Of a stretch of DNA of 64,000 bases, positions 48,736 to 63,825 are shown in pieces. Every line of letters begins with the position of its first letter. Position 1 is the stretch's first letter. Under the pieces are notes generated by a model. That model was given only the letters and a program-made list of their open reading frames with translations. It searched no databases and was not told where the DNA came from. The DNA is taken from the NCBI RefSeq assembly GCF_910589235.1, contig NC_060973.1, positions 3,967,501 through 4,031,500 of the forward strand, read 5' to 3'. The position numbers were made by a program, and so were the translations under genes. The stretch is from Vespa crabro (Eukaryota > Arthropoda > Insecta > Hymenoptera > Vespidae).

Positions 48736-49838
48736 TATATACTTAAATTCAATTGGCGAAGGACATTCGATCGGTGTAGGATTTTTATGAGACAAACAAA
48801 AGCTCGAGGGAAACCTTGGATCGAGGAAAGACGACTTTAGACCACTCCTATGTTTGAACAAACGGAGGTGTGGCATATTGGAACGTAGCAATGTATATTA
48901 GAAAAAGGGAAAAGAAGTGTATTGTTCAGGGAATATAAATCCTTCAGGAGTTTCGATCTCTCTTACTCGAATTTATCGAGAGAAAACTAGTAGATCGATA
49001 ATCTAATCGCATGTCTCATGAGAGGGTTCTCGTTTTGATCTGTCTAATTGTGTAGAGTCTTGTTTACATTCGTATTCCTATTTTGTGCAGTTAATTGGCA
49101 AACTATTCGAAAGAGTCGACATTTTTATTGTTCTTATGTAATTCGTTAAATATCTTTTTTATTGATCAAACTACGATAACTGTAGTATATTCCTGTTAGT
49201 AACGTAATAATAGAAAGTAGAAAAAAAATTTGAAATAATATAAACATATGCCAAAAGATAGACACTTAGTGATGGAGACATTAATGCATTGACAGATGCA
49301 TCGTTTGACTGTGTTCGTATTCAAAATATATTTTCATTTTCATATATAAACGACGTCTCATTTTTCATATATAAATAATCATTTTTTAAATGGTAAAAGA
49401 GATATAATTCATACATGGTTTTATCTTTGTTTTTTACTTTTTTAAAGATATGTAATGAGGAAGTATATACATATGTGAGATAAGTTTTTTAGGTTATCTT
49501 TAATAGAAATTTAATATTATCAAAATAGAATGTTCAAGGATCTATGATATGATTTATCATTTATATGTATATATATAATAGTTTTATATTTTTCGCACAG
49601 GCAAATAAAAAGATAAGAACTTAATACCGACTTACGGTAAAATAGAACACGATAGTATCGAACGATGTCACAGGTAAAAATAGTAAAAAGTTCATTTTCT
49701 ACCTTATCGACCGTTGTTAAAAAACATTGATAAAAGTGAACAGTTATGTATTTTTGGTAGATGGTAGCATACATTCAGGCGTACTCGAACTTACGAAGCA
49801 TCGACCGAGTTTTCGTCAATATTGACACAACTAGATTG

Positions 49839-49870
<32 letters not shown>

Positions 49871-51392
49871 CTTTTTACTTCTACAGTCTGTATACAGAAT
49901 CTTTTTCATCTTAATTAGTCGTTCTTGCTGCCTTCCTTTACTTTTATCCGGTGAAACAAAATCTCGTTTGGTTCATCTTAGTTTCGTTTACTTTTGAAAA
50001 TTTTCTGCAAACGCGTCGAGGTATGAAATCGAAGTTAAACTTTCAATTAAAATTGAACGAATGTCAGAAGTAGTCAAAAAATATTTATCTAACTTTGTCG
50101 ATCTCGTTTGAATTTCTTGTTAGAACGAGCACGCGATACATCACACTTTTCGATTCAAATTCATTTGCCATAAATTTCTCCCGCCCAACTTCCTCTCCCA
50201 AACCGATTTTAGTTCCACTACTTCTGAAGCCCCTCTCAGTTTTCCTAAAATGGTTCCCAGAGGTAACGTTCGAGCGATCGTTCTTACACCACGTATACTA
50301 ACAATTTGCCACAACTTTCCTACGCGAATACTGCACTTAGCGAGAGTATCAAGTATAAGTAAATTGGAGCGTAATTATCGTGCTGACTTCAACCTCTTCC
50401 TTTGAACCTTCTTTTTCTTCTTCCTTTGATAAAAAGAATTTTGAAAGATAAAGAATATAATTTTCATGAAATCAATAACACGAAACAAATAACAAAGAAG
50501 GAAAAAAGGAAAAGAAAATAAAAAAGAAAATTAAATGATCCTCCAATTTTAAGAACAATAAAAGTACGGAGAAAAATGTGGTAATTCTTTTTTTTTTTTT
50601 TTTTTTTAATCTCTTTCTTTCTTTGTTTTTGTTTCTTTGACACAAATAAATATAAAAAGAATAGCTCGTCGCAATTCGTAGCAACTCTTTCGCAAAAGGA
50701 ACGAAGCAATATCTTAGCAAAGTGAAACGTATTACTCGCAAGATACTCGAAATATATATGAAACTCTCCTTTTCTTGATAGAGAGCGAAAAAGAGAGAGA
50801 AAGAGAGAAAGGGGGGGGAGAGAGACAGAAGCATTCATAGAACGTATGCAGAAGGCACACACGCCGTCTCCTTCTTTAAACTCCCAAATTCAGTGAGAAA
50901 TTTCAGGAACTCGAGAGCCAGAAATTCCATGCCTCCATCGTCTATGTAATGTAATGTCGAATAGAAGGGGGTTGAACTCGACCGCAGCATCGCCGATAAC
51001 ATTTCGCTTAACAACCATCGGGTAGATATACACACCAATCGTAAAGCTTACGTACGTAGGTATAGATATATAGAAATAAAACACATAGACATATACGTAA
51101 CTTCAAGCACATTTATTCAACTTTTCTGACTCGTCAAACAAGGCATGACCCTTATCTCTTTGCTTATACTTCAGTGATTTTAATAACAGTTATAATTATT
51201 TCTTTTGGCTCATTATTTTTTTTATCGAATTAATTACGTTTATCTATTTGTTCATTGATCATTTTAAATACATGAAAATTTGTTCTACATATTCTATTTC
51301 CATTGTCCTGTTTAATTTTCACGTCGAATAGAAATTTTATTAATATCGATTAAATAAATTATCTAATTGTTCCGAAACATTATATACCTATA

Positions 51393-51450
<58 letters not shown>

Positions 51451-52338
51451 AACTAAATGTCACGCAGTTGTGTATATCCTTTAAAATGTAAATATTTAAA
51501 TAATTTAAGTTAAGCCAGTGGTTATATTTCGTGTACATTAGTTTAACAAATGATTTTATTATTAATTTATATGAATATTTTCACTTTTCGTGAAAAAAAA
51601 AGGATCCCATCGGAGATATAAAATTTGTATTCTATAAAAACATCTAGTAACTTGCATCGTACGATGGTATCGAGTCACCGTTAAAAGCTGATCGACACTA
51701 TCCGTAATAGCCATAGTATGTCTATAGTGTGTGTAATATAGACAACATTTTTTTTTTTCTCTCTTCCCCGATCTACCGTTCCCCTCCTACCCGTTAAAAA
51801 GCATAACGATAGTTATCTTTTCCATGCGAGAATTAATAAAATTTTCAAGGAGAACTATACGATATTGCATGAAAAACGTCAGTATAATAGTTACGTAGAA
51901 ATCAGCAATCATCTTCGAAGGTCGAAGCATCGTTCGTTATCGTTTCATTGCATTATGCAAGCTCCATGGATACGCGATTGTTAAAATCACATTGATCGTT
52001 CTATCTCAGAATCGATATTATAGATTTCACTCGACGATTTCTCAATTTTTATTATAAATATCGACGTGTATTCTTATTTCTTGTTCTTTTTTTATTTAAT
52101 TTTGTTTCTTTTTTCTTTTTTTCTTTTTTTTTTTTTTTTTTTTTATCAAAAATTTAATATTCTACTCCGGATAATGACACGATATTGACACATATTGACA
52201 CATCATGCGTTGGCTTTCCTTTCTATTTATATATATATTTTTTTTTTATTTTTTGAAATACATAATTTCAAATCGAAATGATCGACAAGTTGACCTCTAA
52301 TACAATCGTTTCGAAACAAATTATCCAATTTTTACTAT

Positions 52339-52383
<45 letters not shown>

Positions 52384-52841
52384 GCATATACATAGTAGGG
52401 TCAAAGAAATCTGATTGATGAATTATCAAGATAATATCCTGTGCGTTGCTTATTTTGTATAGAAAAGAGGGGAGGGGTAAAAAAAAAAGATGAAAAGATG
52501 AAAAAAAGGAAAAAAGAAAGAGAGAGGTCGTAACGTTCCAAGGTAATCTGAGCTTCTTTTTACATTTTTCTTTTTTTTACTTTTTTGTTTTTGTTTTTTG
52601 TTTTCTCCTTCTTCCTCCTTGTCTTTCCTATCTTTTTTCTCTTATTATTGTTAACGTTTCCCCGAGGTCGACTCGACAAAATGAGAGGGTGAAAGCTCTG
52701 TGTGCAGAGCGTATTCCGATAGATGTGTGTGTGTGTGTGTGTATGATTGTGTGAGAGAAAATGAGAGAGGAGGAGGGAAAGAGAGGAAATGATAGAAGCT
52801 GCGTGGTGGTACTCGCGCGCAGGGTTGTAAGCCAGCTCGCT

Positions 52842-53035
52842 TATAAAAGGGGAGAGGGGGTACCTGCGATTCGTCAGTCTCATATCGGATCAGGTGCGGT
52901 TAAGGTGTACAGGTGACATATCGCTTTGGACTGCGTCTATCTATCTATCTGTCTCTTTTTCTTTCTCTTTCTCTCTTTCTCTTTCGCTCTCCTTCTTTTT
53001 CTCACACACATCATCTTACGTTTAAATCACGTCAG
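52842..53035 (+). promoter_or_regulatory. TATA plus initiator promoter with noncoding first exon
   Basis: TATAAAA at 52842-52848 is followed 34 bases later by an initiator TCAGT (52874-52878, putative +1 at A52876). A pyrimidine-rich leader then runs to a consensus donor CAG|GTGAGC (exon end 53035). No convincing ORF starts in this exon. It lies 14 kb downstream of, and on the same strand as, the MGCNTSKES exon, so it could be an alternative first exon of that gene or the start of a gene beyond the window. Confidence 0.5.
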
Positions 53036-53534
53036 GTGAGCTTCGATTATCATTAAAATTTTTATATACATAATTATCTCTTTATCTAACTTTTTTTTAT
53101 TGTCTTTCGTTTGAAAAATAATACCTACTATCTCGTTGAGTCACGAATGATGTTTAAATCTAAAGGTCGAAGTTGAAGTTGATAACGTGCTCTTTAATAT
53201 ACCATATTTTTATTAAGGCTCGCACGATATCAATTTTATTTATTTATTTATTTATTTATTGCTGTATTTGTTTATTTGTTTATTTATTATTTTTCCTTTT
53301 TTTTTTTTTTTAAGTATTTTTATATATTTCTTGATGTATATACTATATGATATCACACTTTTTTTTGTAGTTTATAAATGTAGTAGGATATAAATTTTTT
53401 TTGTCAAGATTTTCTTAATTGATAATATCGTTTTTTATTGTAGAGTTAGATAATGGAAAGGATATTTTAGGATCACGTTAGAATCGAAGTTAGAATGACA
53501 TCAATATATGTATATATACATATTTTATATATAT

Positions 53535-53576
<42 letters not shown>

Positions 53577-53997
53577 CCTAGGAGTACGATGTTACGAGTA
53601 TTGTTCGAAACTTATACAATTCGAAAGTCCTTGGGAGTAAACTTCACTGTTCAAGCAAAGGAACTTTCGTTGAAACGATCGATATATTTCTATTTCTATT
53701 TTTTTTTCTTTTTTTTTTTTTTTAAGGTTAGTGTATTAAAAAGAGATGGAGATAACAATCGTAAAAATCGATCTGAGGTTCTCGTATTAATATAAAGTTT
53801 CTGTGGTATATATATTTAATCATAAATCTATATATAAGATGATCCATTCTGTGAGTGTATATATACATATATATGTGTCTCATAAGTTATACATACATAT
53901 ATGCATATATAAATACATAAATACATAGATTGGGATTTTTTATAAGTTTGTTATAGAAAAATATTCTATTATAAATTTATATTGTATAATTTTAAAT

Positions 53998-54079
<82 letters not shown>

Positions 54080-54270
54080 AAATATTTAAAATTCGCGATA
54101 ATAATTATTTCGTATTGAAATAATTATATGCATTAAATATATTGAATTCGAACAAAAATATTTTTCAACACATTAATAATAGATATAAATATGATAATAA
54201 TAAGATTATTGGTTTATATACAGGATTGGTTGTATCTATAGATAAATGTACAGATCGTAAAATCGTTTCA

Positions 54271-54291
54271 TCTCGGAGTAATACTCCGAGA
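54271..54291. repeat. Perfect hairpin, 10 bp arms
   Basis: TCTCGGAGTA and TACTCCGAGA are exact complements around a single A, an unusually GC-containing palindrome for this region. Confidence 0.9.
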
Positions 54292-54442
54292 AATTTTTCG
54301 TCGTCTGTTTACTCAGAGAATTGCTTTCCTTGTTTGTATTTACGGTTCTATGGTTTCTCCGAGTTCGAAACGAGTTCGAGTTCGTGCTCACGAACAAGGG
54401 AATTAGTTTTTAACATAATATTCTTTCTCTCTCCCTCCCCCC

Positions 54443-54482
<40 letters not shown>

Positions 54483-55289
54483 CTCTCTTTCTTTTTGCTA
54501 AGATTACTGAGAACAAATGGAATCTTCGTAAAGTTTACTATTCAAAGAAGCACAAAGAAAGTTTCACCTGATTTTATTATTTATGTTCGTTCTTTACCGA
54601 TAGGCATATACTTTTAATATTCGATGTTCATCGAACAATGCCGAGATTTATGTTTTATATTTCACGGAAAAGAGCAAAAAAGAGAAATAAAGAAATCTCT
54701 TTTATATATAATTTTACGTCATAAATATTAATCGTGAAATGATCGGCATAAGTTTTATACAATAGTTTCAAATTTATCTGTAAAGATATTAAAACAAAAA
54801 AAGAAATAAATAAATAAAATCATATGATTGTGACTTTATAATTTTTATGGAAGAAAAATTTCGAAAGATTTTCAATAATTAATTCTATATTTTATAATTC
54901 GATTATTCGAAATTTCATTAGACGGACGATCTGGAATATTCTTAACGCTGAAACAATCAAGGAGGCTCGAGAAACACGATCGTTCTTTGTAATGAAAATT
55001 GCCTGAGCACTCATCCCGACCTTTCAACGACCTCTCGAGCTCGATTTAATTGCCCTTTTCTCTCTTTCTTTTTTCTTTTTTTCCTTTTTTATTTCTTCAT
55101 ATTCTTCCTCTTCTTCTTCTTCTTCTTCTTCTTCTATTTCTTTTTCCAATTTCACGACTCGAACGAAGTGTCGGTTAACAAAAGATCGCACCTACGTAAT
55201 CGAGAATGTTCGCGAGAAAAATTTTTTCCCCTTTCCAATTCTATGAGAAACTTTTATATGGCAGATTAAAAAAAGAAAAAAAGAGATAG

Positions 55290-55305
<16 letters not shown>

Positions 55306-55367
<62 letters not shown>

Positions 55368-55375
55368 AGAGAAAG
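55306..55375. repeat. (GATA)n and (GA)n compound microsatellite
   Basis: GATA units (55285-55306) pass into a GA run. Confidence 0.9.
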
Positions 55376-55556
55376 ATCAGTCGATTTACGATTAAACTCT
55401 AGAAATTATTTCGCGTTGAGAATGTTGCACATTGAAAACGTATTACTACGCGTCCTACATATTGTGTTAAATTGAAAACTTGAACGAACATTGTTTATTT
55501 ATATTTATTTATTTATTGATCGAGAGTAATTGTTTAATAACAAAAAGTATAAAAAT

Positions 55557-55597
<41 letters not shown>

Positions 55598-56130
55598 TTA
55601 CAGTGTGAAATAAAAAAATAATATTTTTCATAGATATATCTATATATCGAAGATAAAAAAAAAAAGAAAAAAAAAAAAGAAAGTATACAGAGAAAGAAAA
55701 TGGTAATATTTTTTTTCTTTCGGATGTTATAAAAAAGAAAACAATCGACGTAAATTTTTTTTAGTTTAAATAAAACTCAATCAAATGGAATACAGTTTCG
55801 CAATTTGTATTCATGGGTATTATTGTCAAATGAAAAGTAAACGACATAATATATAATATTTTTATCTTTATTTCTGTCACGACGATATCGAAATGCATTT
55901 TTCTGCAGTTTTAAATTCGAACACCCAAACACGAACGCGTAAAACATACACACGCATGTACAAATACACATATAGTAGGATGTTTATCGCTGATGCCTTT
56001 CGAGACTCGTTATCTCGAAAATTTTATCTTGTAATTGGACGATAATATCAAACGATAACATGCTGATAAACGAACGAATTGGCGGATGAAAGGGATCGTA
56101 CACACAGAGAGAGAGATAGAGAAAGAGAGA

Positions 56131-56179
<49 letters not shown>

Positions 56180-56800
56180 TTTCTCTCTCAATTCGCCTTT
56201 GACAAGAAAACTGTGAACAATCGAGCCGTTTACTTTTTCAATAGCACCGAATTTGACTATATACTACAATGTCACGTTTTTTGCATATCCACATATTCAG
56301 CTGACAATGCATTATTTTAATCAACTATGTCTACTTCTCTTTCTCTCTCTTTTTCTCGATTTGTAACACTTTTATAGTTTCTTTTTTATTCCTTATGATC
56401 CAATTTTAATAATTATTAATATTGTTAGAAATTTACGATCTCTCTCTCCCTCTCTCTCTCTCTCTTTCTCTCTTTTTCTTTCTTTCAAAAATAATACTTC
56501 TATAGTTAATCATTTGAAAGTCTATTTAATTAAAAAAAATTCTCAAATTCGCTATATCCTGTATTTAATCTACTTATATTTCACAATTATTTCTATCACG
56601 TTTTCATACTGCAAAATAAACAAATAAATTCTCATTTCTTCCTTATCGTCGACTCTCAACGAGACAGATAAAAATTACAAACTGTCATGAGAGAAAGAGA
56701 GCTTATTATTCAAGTTAAGGAGAGCAAAATTGAAAACAGTTCGTTTGCGTGCTCGAAAATTGCTCGCGTGTTTTTAACGATTGTCGAATGGGGAACGAGA

Positions 56801-56844
<44 letters not shown>

Positions 56845-57137
56845 AAAGAAAAAAAGATATGATAAAAAAAAAGGAAAATTGCGCTTTTAAAACGGGCCGA
56901 ACAATTTTTGCAAGTTCGTTGTGGACGATATCAACAATAACGACACACGACATAATACCGCACGCAATACATCGACTCGTTCGCTATTTTTATTTAACGA
57001 TTTCACGCACGAATACGCTCGATCTACCTGAGACCTAATCGAGCTCGAACGACGTTCTTCGAATATGCACGACTTTTAATATCGTAATCGGTCTTTTATG
57101 TTTGTTTTATTCAATGAACAAGAAGAATGGAAAAAGA

Positions 57138-57139
<2 letters not shown>

Positions 57140-57220
<81 letters not shown>
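57140..57220. repeat. (GA)n microsatellite
   Basis: GA run of about 80 bases with one GGG interruption. Confidence 0.9.
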
Positions 57221-57223
<3 letters not shown>

Positions 57224-57538
57224 AAGAAAAGATTAATATTACTTAGAAATTAATTTATAATTAAAATCGATATGAAGTGTATGCATTTTTCTTTTTTTTT
57301 TTACACAATTGATATCATAAAAATATTTTTTGCTACAAAATGTAGCACGATTTTTAATCTCAAGCGAATATTGTAATTATTTTAATACCTACCATTTTAA
57401 AGCATACTACTATAGATTTAATTAATTTTTGTTACTTGTAAATATCCCAATTTTATTTTCAATTAGTGCGAACAATAATTGTATAAATCGTAAATTGCAT
57501 ATATCTTTGTGTAATTACAAGTTTTAAAATAAAAATAA

Positions 57539-57584
<46 letters not shown>

Positions 57585-59484
57585 GTAAACTAGTAGATAT
57601 AAAAATAATACTAAAAACAAATCTAATTATAAGTTTTTCTTATAAATTAATTTTGCTATTTAATAATAACTTACGTTAACGTAAACGAACGTTAACATAT
57701 ACTTTTACTTATTATTTAATCCTTAAAATGTTGAATAATATATGCAGATAAAATCTCATTGAGAATAACATTATCATAATATTGTTCATTATGGCTTTTG
57801 TTATCTATGATAAATAATCAATGTCGATGGATTCGATGATAAGGAAAAGAACGTAAGAAAAAGTAAAAGAAAGAAAGAAAAATAAAGCGTAAAATCATCG
57901 ATTGCTTATGACATGAAAAGAACAATTTTTTGGACTTTTTTGTTTTCTTATTTTTTTTTCTTTTTTTTTTTTTTTTTTTTAATTAATTAATTTATTTATT
58001 TATTTTCTTGTTCCTTCTACAGTCGCGATCGTAGATATATATCCTTTCTGATCGTTCTTTTTTTTTTCTTTTTTTTTTTATTCTCCATAGGAGACGTAGA
58101 GAGCAACACGACCTCGTTTTTACGACAAAAATAACGGAATATCATGAAAAAGATAGGAAAATCGATATCTAGCTTCCCGTTTTCCTATTTCCCTTTCCTT
58201 TGTATCGTTCCAACGATAATACGCGCTATAGCCATTATAATGCGACATAACTTGCTTTACATATTTCATATCCCCTCAAGTCTTCTCTTCTTTCATCATG
58301 AGGCAGATTTCGTTCCTTCCGAAAGAAGCTTTATCACTTTTTAATAGGATTCTTTTCTTTATTTTTTTTCTTTCTTTTTCTTTTCTTTCTTTCTTTTCTT
58401 TTCCTTCTTTCTTTTCTTTTCCTTCTTTTTCTTTTTTTTTTTCATTTTTTTTTCTCTACGAAATCATATCAAATGAATTAATTATGTCGAATGAAATAAT
58501 TGCAGAACGACAATCGATGTTTCGTTACTATTTATCAAAATTTCATTAAATAGAGCAATAATTAGCACGTTAAACGTGACAAATTAACAAGCCATAAATT
58601 AGCTTAAAAAAGGAGACCTAATTTTAACGTAACGGTTACGTTTGGGAATTTGTTAAACATATTGGATCGATAAGCATATCGTTCGATTAATAATCTGTGT
58701 AATTCGACTCTCTCTTTCTCCATCTCTTTCTCTCTTTTGATATCTCGTTCTGTAATTAACGACTTCTACTTCTTCGAAATTTCGTTAAAGGAACTTGAAT
58801 ATTTTATCGTATTAATTATATTTAAACTCTTAAGAGCTATCATAGATGGAAAAATAAAAAAGAAAAAATAAAAAATAAAAAAAAAAAAACGCGACATTTT
58901 AAAAGTTCGTATATCATTATCTCATTATTATTTCAAACTGATGGAAATTAATTTTTCTAAAATTATTATGTAAATTAAAAGCATTCAAATCGATATTAGA
59001 GAAAAAAAAAAGAAAAAATTCGACGTATTATTAATATGAAAAAAAAAAAAGAAAAAAAGAAAGAAAGAAAGAAAAATGCGTACTCGTATTAATCATATTA
59101 AAATTATATTGTATTCGAGATCGTCGTCTTATCGCAGATAAGATAATTTTACTCTTTTAAGTTATATACGAGAAGAATATTAATGAATTTCAAATGATTC
59201 GTATATAACTGTCAGAGCTTATCATAAAACTATATGCTTATTTAGATATATATGTACAGTCATATCTTTTAATTACTAACGTACGTATGTACCGTTCATG
59301 GAAATAATCTACCTAGAAAATAAATATAAAAAGAATCTAACATTAGCATTAATTCCAACGACGCATAATGCAATTTTCACTTAATTTCCATAACGAATAT
59401 TGGTAAATATTTTGCAATATGTTCAGAAATAAATGAGAATATCTCAAAAACTAACAATTAATAATAATAATAAATATTAATTTC

Positions 59485-59522
<38 letters not shown>

Positions 59523-60059
59523 ATTATTAATTAATGTTGTCTTACTTTTGTTCATATTCATAATTAAAATAATAATAATAAAATTTATATATATTTATAT
59601 ATTTGAATTATCTATAATAATTAAATTATTGAAATTATAATAATTATTATGAGTAGAAACGAATTTTGAATTCCAATCGGAAATATTTATTTATGTTTGC
59701 GAACAAATATGCTTTTAATTAATTTTCTAACTGATATCTATCGTAATAAAGTTACTTTGTTAAACTATCATTTCCATAGATGATTGAAAAAAAATAAAAT
59801 AAAAAGAAAGAGAAGAGATGAGCTTACGCCTCTTCGAATAACGAAAGTAATCGAGCTTCGGTCATGCTCGATGCCTGTCGACCTTTTGATAAACTTTCTA
59901 GAAAAAAATCTTACTATAATAGTTAAGTATAATAAGTAATCTCGATAAGGAAAATACGGTAGACCTCTCTTCATAATATAGCTCGAAGAGCTTATGTTAG
60001 TTCTTGCGAATGAATAAACGTGTCAACTGAAATTGCAATGTAATTTACAAAGGAGATTA

Positions 60060-60600
60060 AAAAAGTTACGATAATAATTTATCGGAACTAAGGAAAAGAA
60101 TGTTTGCCGCTGAATAATAAATTGTTTAGAAAATTTATTATTGTTGATTAGACGAATCGTAGATAATGATAATATCCGAATATCGTATTGTCGACTAATT
60201 AATAATTCTGAATAATTTTTACTTATCATATTGCATGTTTTTGTACAATATTTACTTATCATATTGCAAACAATGTTTTCGAAATTTTTTTATTACAAAT
60301 CCAGGACGTCGAAAAAATATGACATCGTTGATTAGACGAATCATAAATAATAATAATAACAATAGTAATAATAATGTCAAAGAGGATGTCATTGATGAAA
60401 TAATAAGTAGATTGTTAACAACTTTTATTTGTCATATTGTATGCATATCATCTTTTACAAATATTTTTTATCACTAATTAACAAAATCCATATCACATGA
60501 TTAATCTAATCACAGACAATTGAATAATAACAAGACCTCTTGTCATTGAGAAAACGATGAGTAGAATAACGAAAAATATCTATTGCATATGAAATGACTT
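60060..60600 (+). repeat. Diverged tandem repeat, unit about 170-185 bp
   Basis: GTTGATTAGACGAATC recurs at about 60143 and 60327, with a weaker copy (GATTAATCTAATCACAGA) near 60499. The copies share TTTA(C/T)TT(A/G)TCATATTG and ATGATAAT/AATAATAA blocks. Confidence 0.55.
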
Positions 60601-61024
60601 TTGTCCTCACGTCTCCAATCGATCATTCTTTGTCATTGGTTATCGTTTGATAGATCAAACGAATAGAAAAGAGAAAGAAATCGTTTCTAATCTCGATTTT
60701 AATCGTACACGACACGTGGGAGTCATTTTTAACTTTAACACTCCAAAATGGTATCAATCATTCTTTTCTTTGATTGACATGTGTCGCAATCTATCGAGAT
60801 TATTTTTTTTACAATAAAAAAATAAAAAAAAAAAGCTTCAATTTATGCGTGCACTTTACTTGCATGAGCTCTTCGGCAAAGTACCGCAGAGCTTTCGTGG
60901 TGCTTTTAGAGTAACATCGTTTTGTACATTTTACATTTCTTTTTTTCATTTTCTATTTTTTGTTCTTTTTATTTTTTTCTATGCGAGCTGAGCGAACGCC
61001 AAAAGATAGAAAAATAGAAATTTC

Positions 61025-61059
<35 letters not shown>

Positions 61060-61416
61060 GTCCTCTGCATATTCATACATGTTTTTTTACCTTTGGCCAT
61101 ATATTTGCGTGCGTGCGCGTGTGTTGTTTGTGTGTATGTGCGTGTACAGTAATATCGATAAGAGTTACCTTACGTAAGCTCGATATTGCATAAAAGAAGA
61201 AAAGTTCATTTATTAATGCACCTTTAAAAGATTAACGCACGCGATTGCATTATCGAGAGATCGATTTATAAACCTTCTTCTTTTTTTCTTCTATTATATT
61301 GCAGATTTAACGACAAAAGAAAGAAAAAAAAAAGAAAGAAAGAAAGGAGATTGCTCGGTGATATAATGAAGTTTAATAGATAAAGTATCAATGAACGATC
61401 TTTGAAAGATTTAGAA

Positions 61417-61662
<246 letters not shown>

Positions 61663-62129
61663 GAGATCACATCTCGAGAATTAAAAATATACTTGAAGGA
61701 AGAGAATGGGATTATATTTTTCTTTTTTTTTTCCGGTTAAAAATAATTTAAACCTTTATCGAGTCTGTTCTAAAAATGGATGAATGACCCAATCAAAGAT
61801 TTTTTTTTTTTTTCATTTTTTCTTTTTTCATTTTTGTTCTCTTCTCCGTTCATTAATTAATATTGAAATAATACAAGGATTAAAATACGCGTTCGAAATT
61901 TTCTCGATATTGCAGTATAGATTTTCTTTCTCTCTCTTTCTCTCTCTCTGTTCACTTTTCTCTCTTACATTAAAGATAGTTTCTCGAGCAAGTCCTTTGT
62001 TCTCTAAAGATTTTGAGAGTCTCCATGTCTTGTCCGTGGGATACTAGTGAACCACTAGTAGAAGGCGAATCCACACTTGGTGACCACAGGATAGATAGCT
62101 TCGAGTAGAATACACCAGGGAATGGAGAA

Positions 62130-62315
62130 GAGAGAGATAGAGATAGAGAGATAAAGAGAAGGAGAGGGATAAAGAGAAGGAGAGAGAGATAGAGATAGAG
62201 AGATAGAGAAGGAGAGAGAGAGAGAGAGAGAGAGATAGAGAGATAAAGAGAAAAGAGAGAGAGAGAGATAGAGATAGAGAGATAAAAAGAAGGAGAGAGA
62301 GAGAGAGAGAGAGAG
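62130..62315. repeat. (GA)n-rich minisatellite
   Basis: GA tract with repeated GATAGAGATAGAGAGATA and AAGGAGAG blocks at intervals of roughly 45-55 bases, so a higher-order repeat overlies the dinucleotide. Confidence 0.8.
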
Positions 62316-63344
62316 AGTCAATGTAATCCGCTTTGATATAGCGATATAGAAAGTATCGTGAAGGGTGGAGAACCTTTCGAAATTCTTTGAAAACATTATC
62401 TGCGATAAAAAAATAATCGAATTTTAAGTGAATCCATTCATGCGCAACGTTACATTCCTTTCGTAGGTATTTTAAGGGGTCTTTTTTTTTTCTAATAAAA
62501 GAAAGAAAAAGATAAAGATGACAGAATATATTTCACTTTCAATAAATATCGAAATATCGGACAGCTGTTTAATGAAACTTATTCGAGCATAGATAATGAA
62601 TTTACATGGAGTCTAGTAAATTTAGCCGATTTACTCTCTAACAGTTTCGATTTATTCGTCCGTGACGAGTATAACGCGGTGCATATCCCAAAAACGATAA
62701 CGTTTCACGATAATATGTTCGGGTAATAAATTCTTTCGGGAAAAGAAAAAAAAAGAAAATAGTCGGAGACAATTTGACCCAATTAATTAAAAATTTTCAA
62801 TGCGACGAGATCTTTTATATAATCGTTTTAAATTTATCGAAGATTAATTTAATCGGCATGTAAATAATTTTTCTTCATTGTCGTTAGTCGAACGACTATA
62901 ATATTCTTTTTCCATAAGTTCTTTCATAATTTATTTCCCCTTTTTAAAAATTGTCTCGTGATATATTATGCTTGGGTAGTTCGCGAAAGGAAGAAGAACT
63001 TCATTTTGAGTTGAAAGAACGAAGTGGAAAACGTTAAAGATCGCGGAAAGTAAAATTTCCACTTAAAATTATTTTCTCTTTGAGAGGAAATGCAAAAAAA
63101 AAAAGAAAAAGAAAAAAAAATAGATTTAACAACAGACCACTAAGATTTTTACCATTAGAGAGCTACTAAGATACCCTTTTAACTATTTACACTTTATCTA
63201 GCTTATGCGAAATTGCTCCCTCAAATATTTTATATTGATACGGTGTATCCTCTTTAAGATCTTTTTTTATACAAAGTGCATATGCATTACATGTATCAAC
63301 TTACGTACGTACATATATATATATATACATACATACATACATAC

Positions 63345-63375
<31 letters not shown>

Positions 63376-63464
63376 CATATATATATACATATATATACAT
63401 ATATGTGTATATGTATGTATATACTTACATAAGCGAATCCCTTTAATGTTTATTAATAGCAACG

Positions 63465-63825
63465 TGAAACGACTTTAGATAATAAATATCTAATTTAAAA
63501 ACTAAGATAACGTAAGAACTCGTATATATTTATAAATTTTACAAATTTTTCTTGTTAACTTATCTAAATTTTGATATATCTATCATTTTTAAGTTTTTTT
63601 TATAAAGATCCATTTTTATTAATTTGTTAAGAAAATAATAAAGACGGAACTATCATAGAAAAGAAGTAAAATAAATTGCTTTCGATTACACGTATTAATT
63701 ACGACATGAAATGATATTAGATGGATTAGATAGTAAATATTTATCTAATGCAAAAACTTAAAGTTCAAACTTGTAAAATTTGTCAAATCTTTTGACATAT
63801 CTATTATTTGAGTTTCTTATAAAGA
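63465..63825 (+). repeat. Diverged tandem duplication, unit about 240 bp
   Basis: 63465-63610 and 63705-63825 share GAAA(C/T)GA, TTAGAT, TAAATAT(C/T)TAAT, TTTGA(T/C)ATATCTAT, ATTT and TTATAAAG in order. Confidence 0.6.

Larger units (their letters stand above)
39021..52841 (+). other. Probable long intron downstream of the MGCNTSKES exon
   Basis: No supported exon. It holds (GA)n at 39330-39373 and 46974-47034, (CT)n at 46250-46335, (CA)n at 41621-41674, and many (TA)n runs (40938-40965, 43009-43045, 43504-43535, 45218-45290, 47325-47378, 48695-48731, 51403-51444, 52344-52381). (TACG)n lies near 42515-42550. Unique, less AT-rich patches occur at 44540-44720, 45330-45500 and 47690-47880. Confidence 0.45.
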
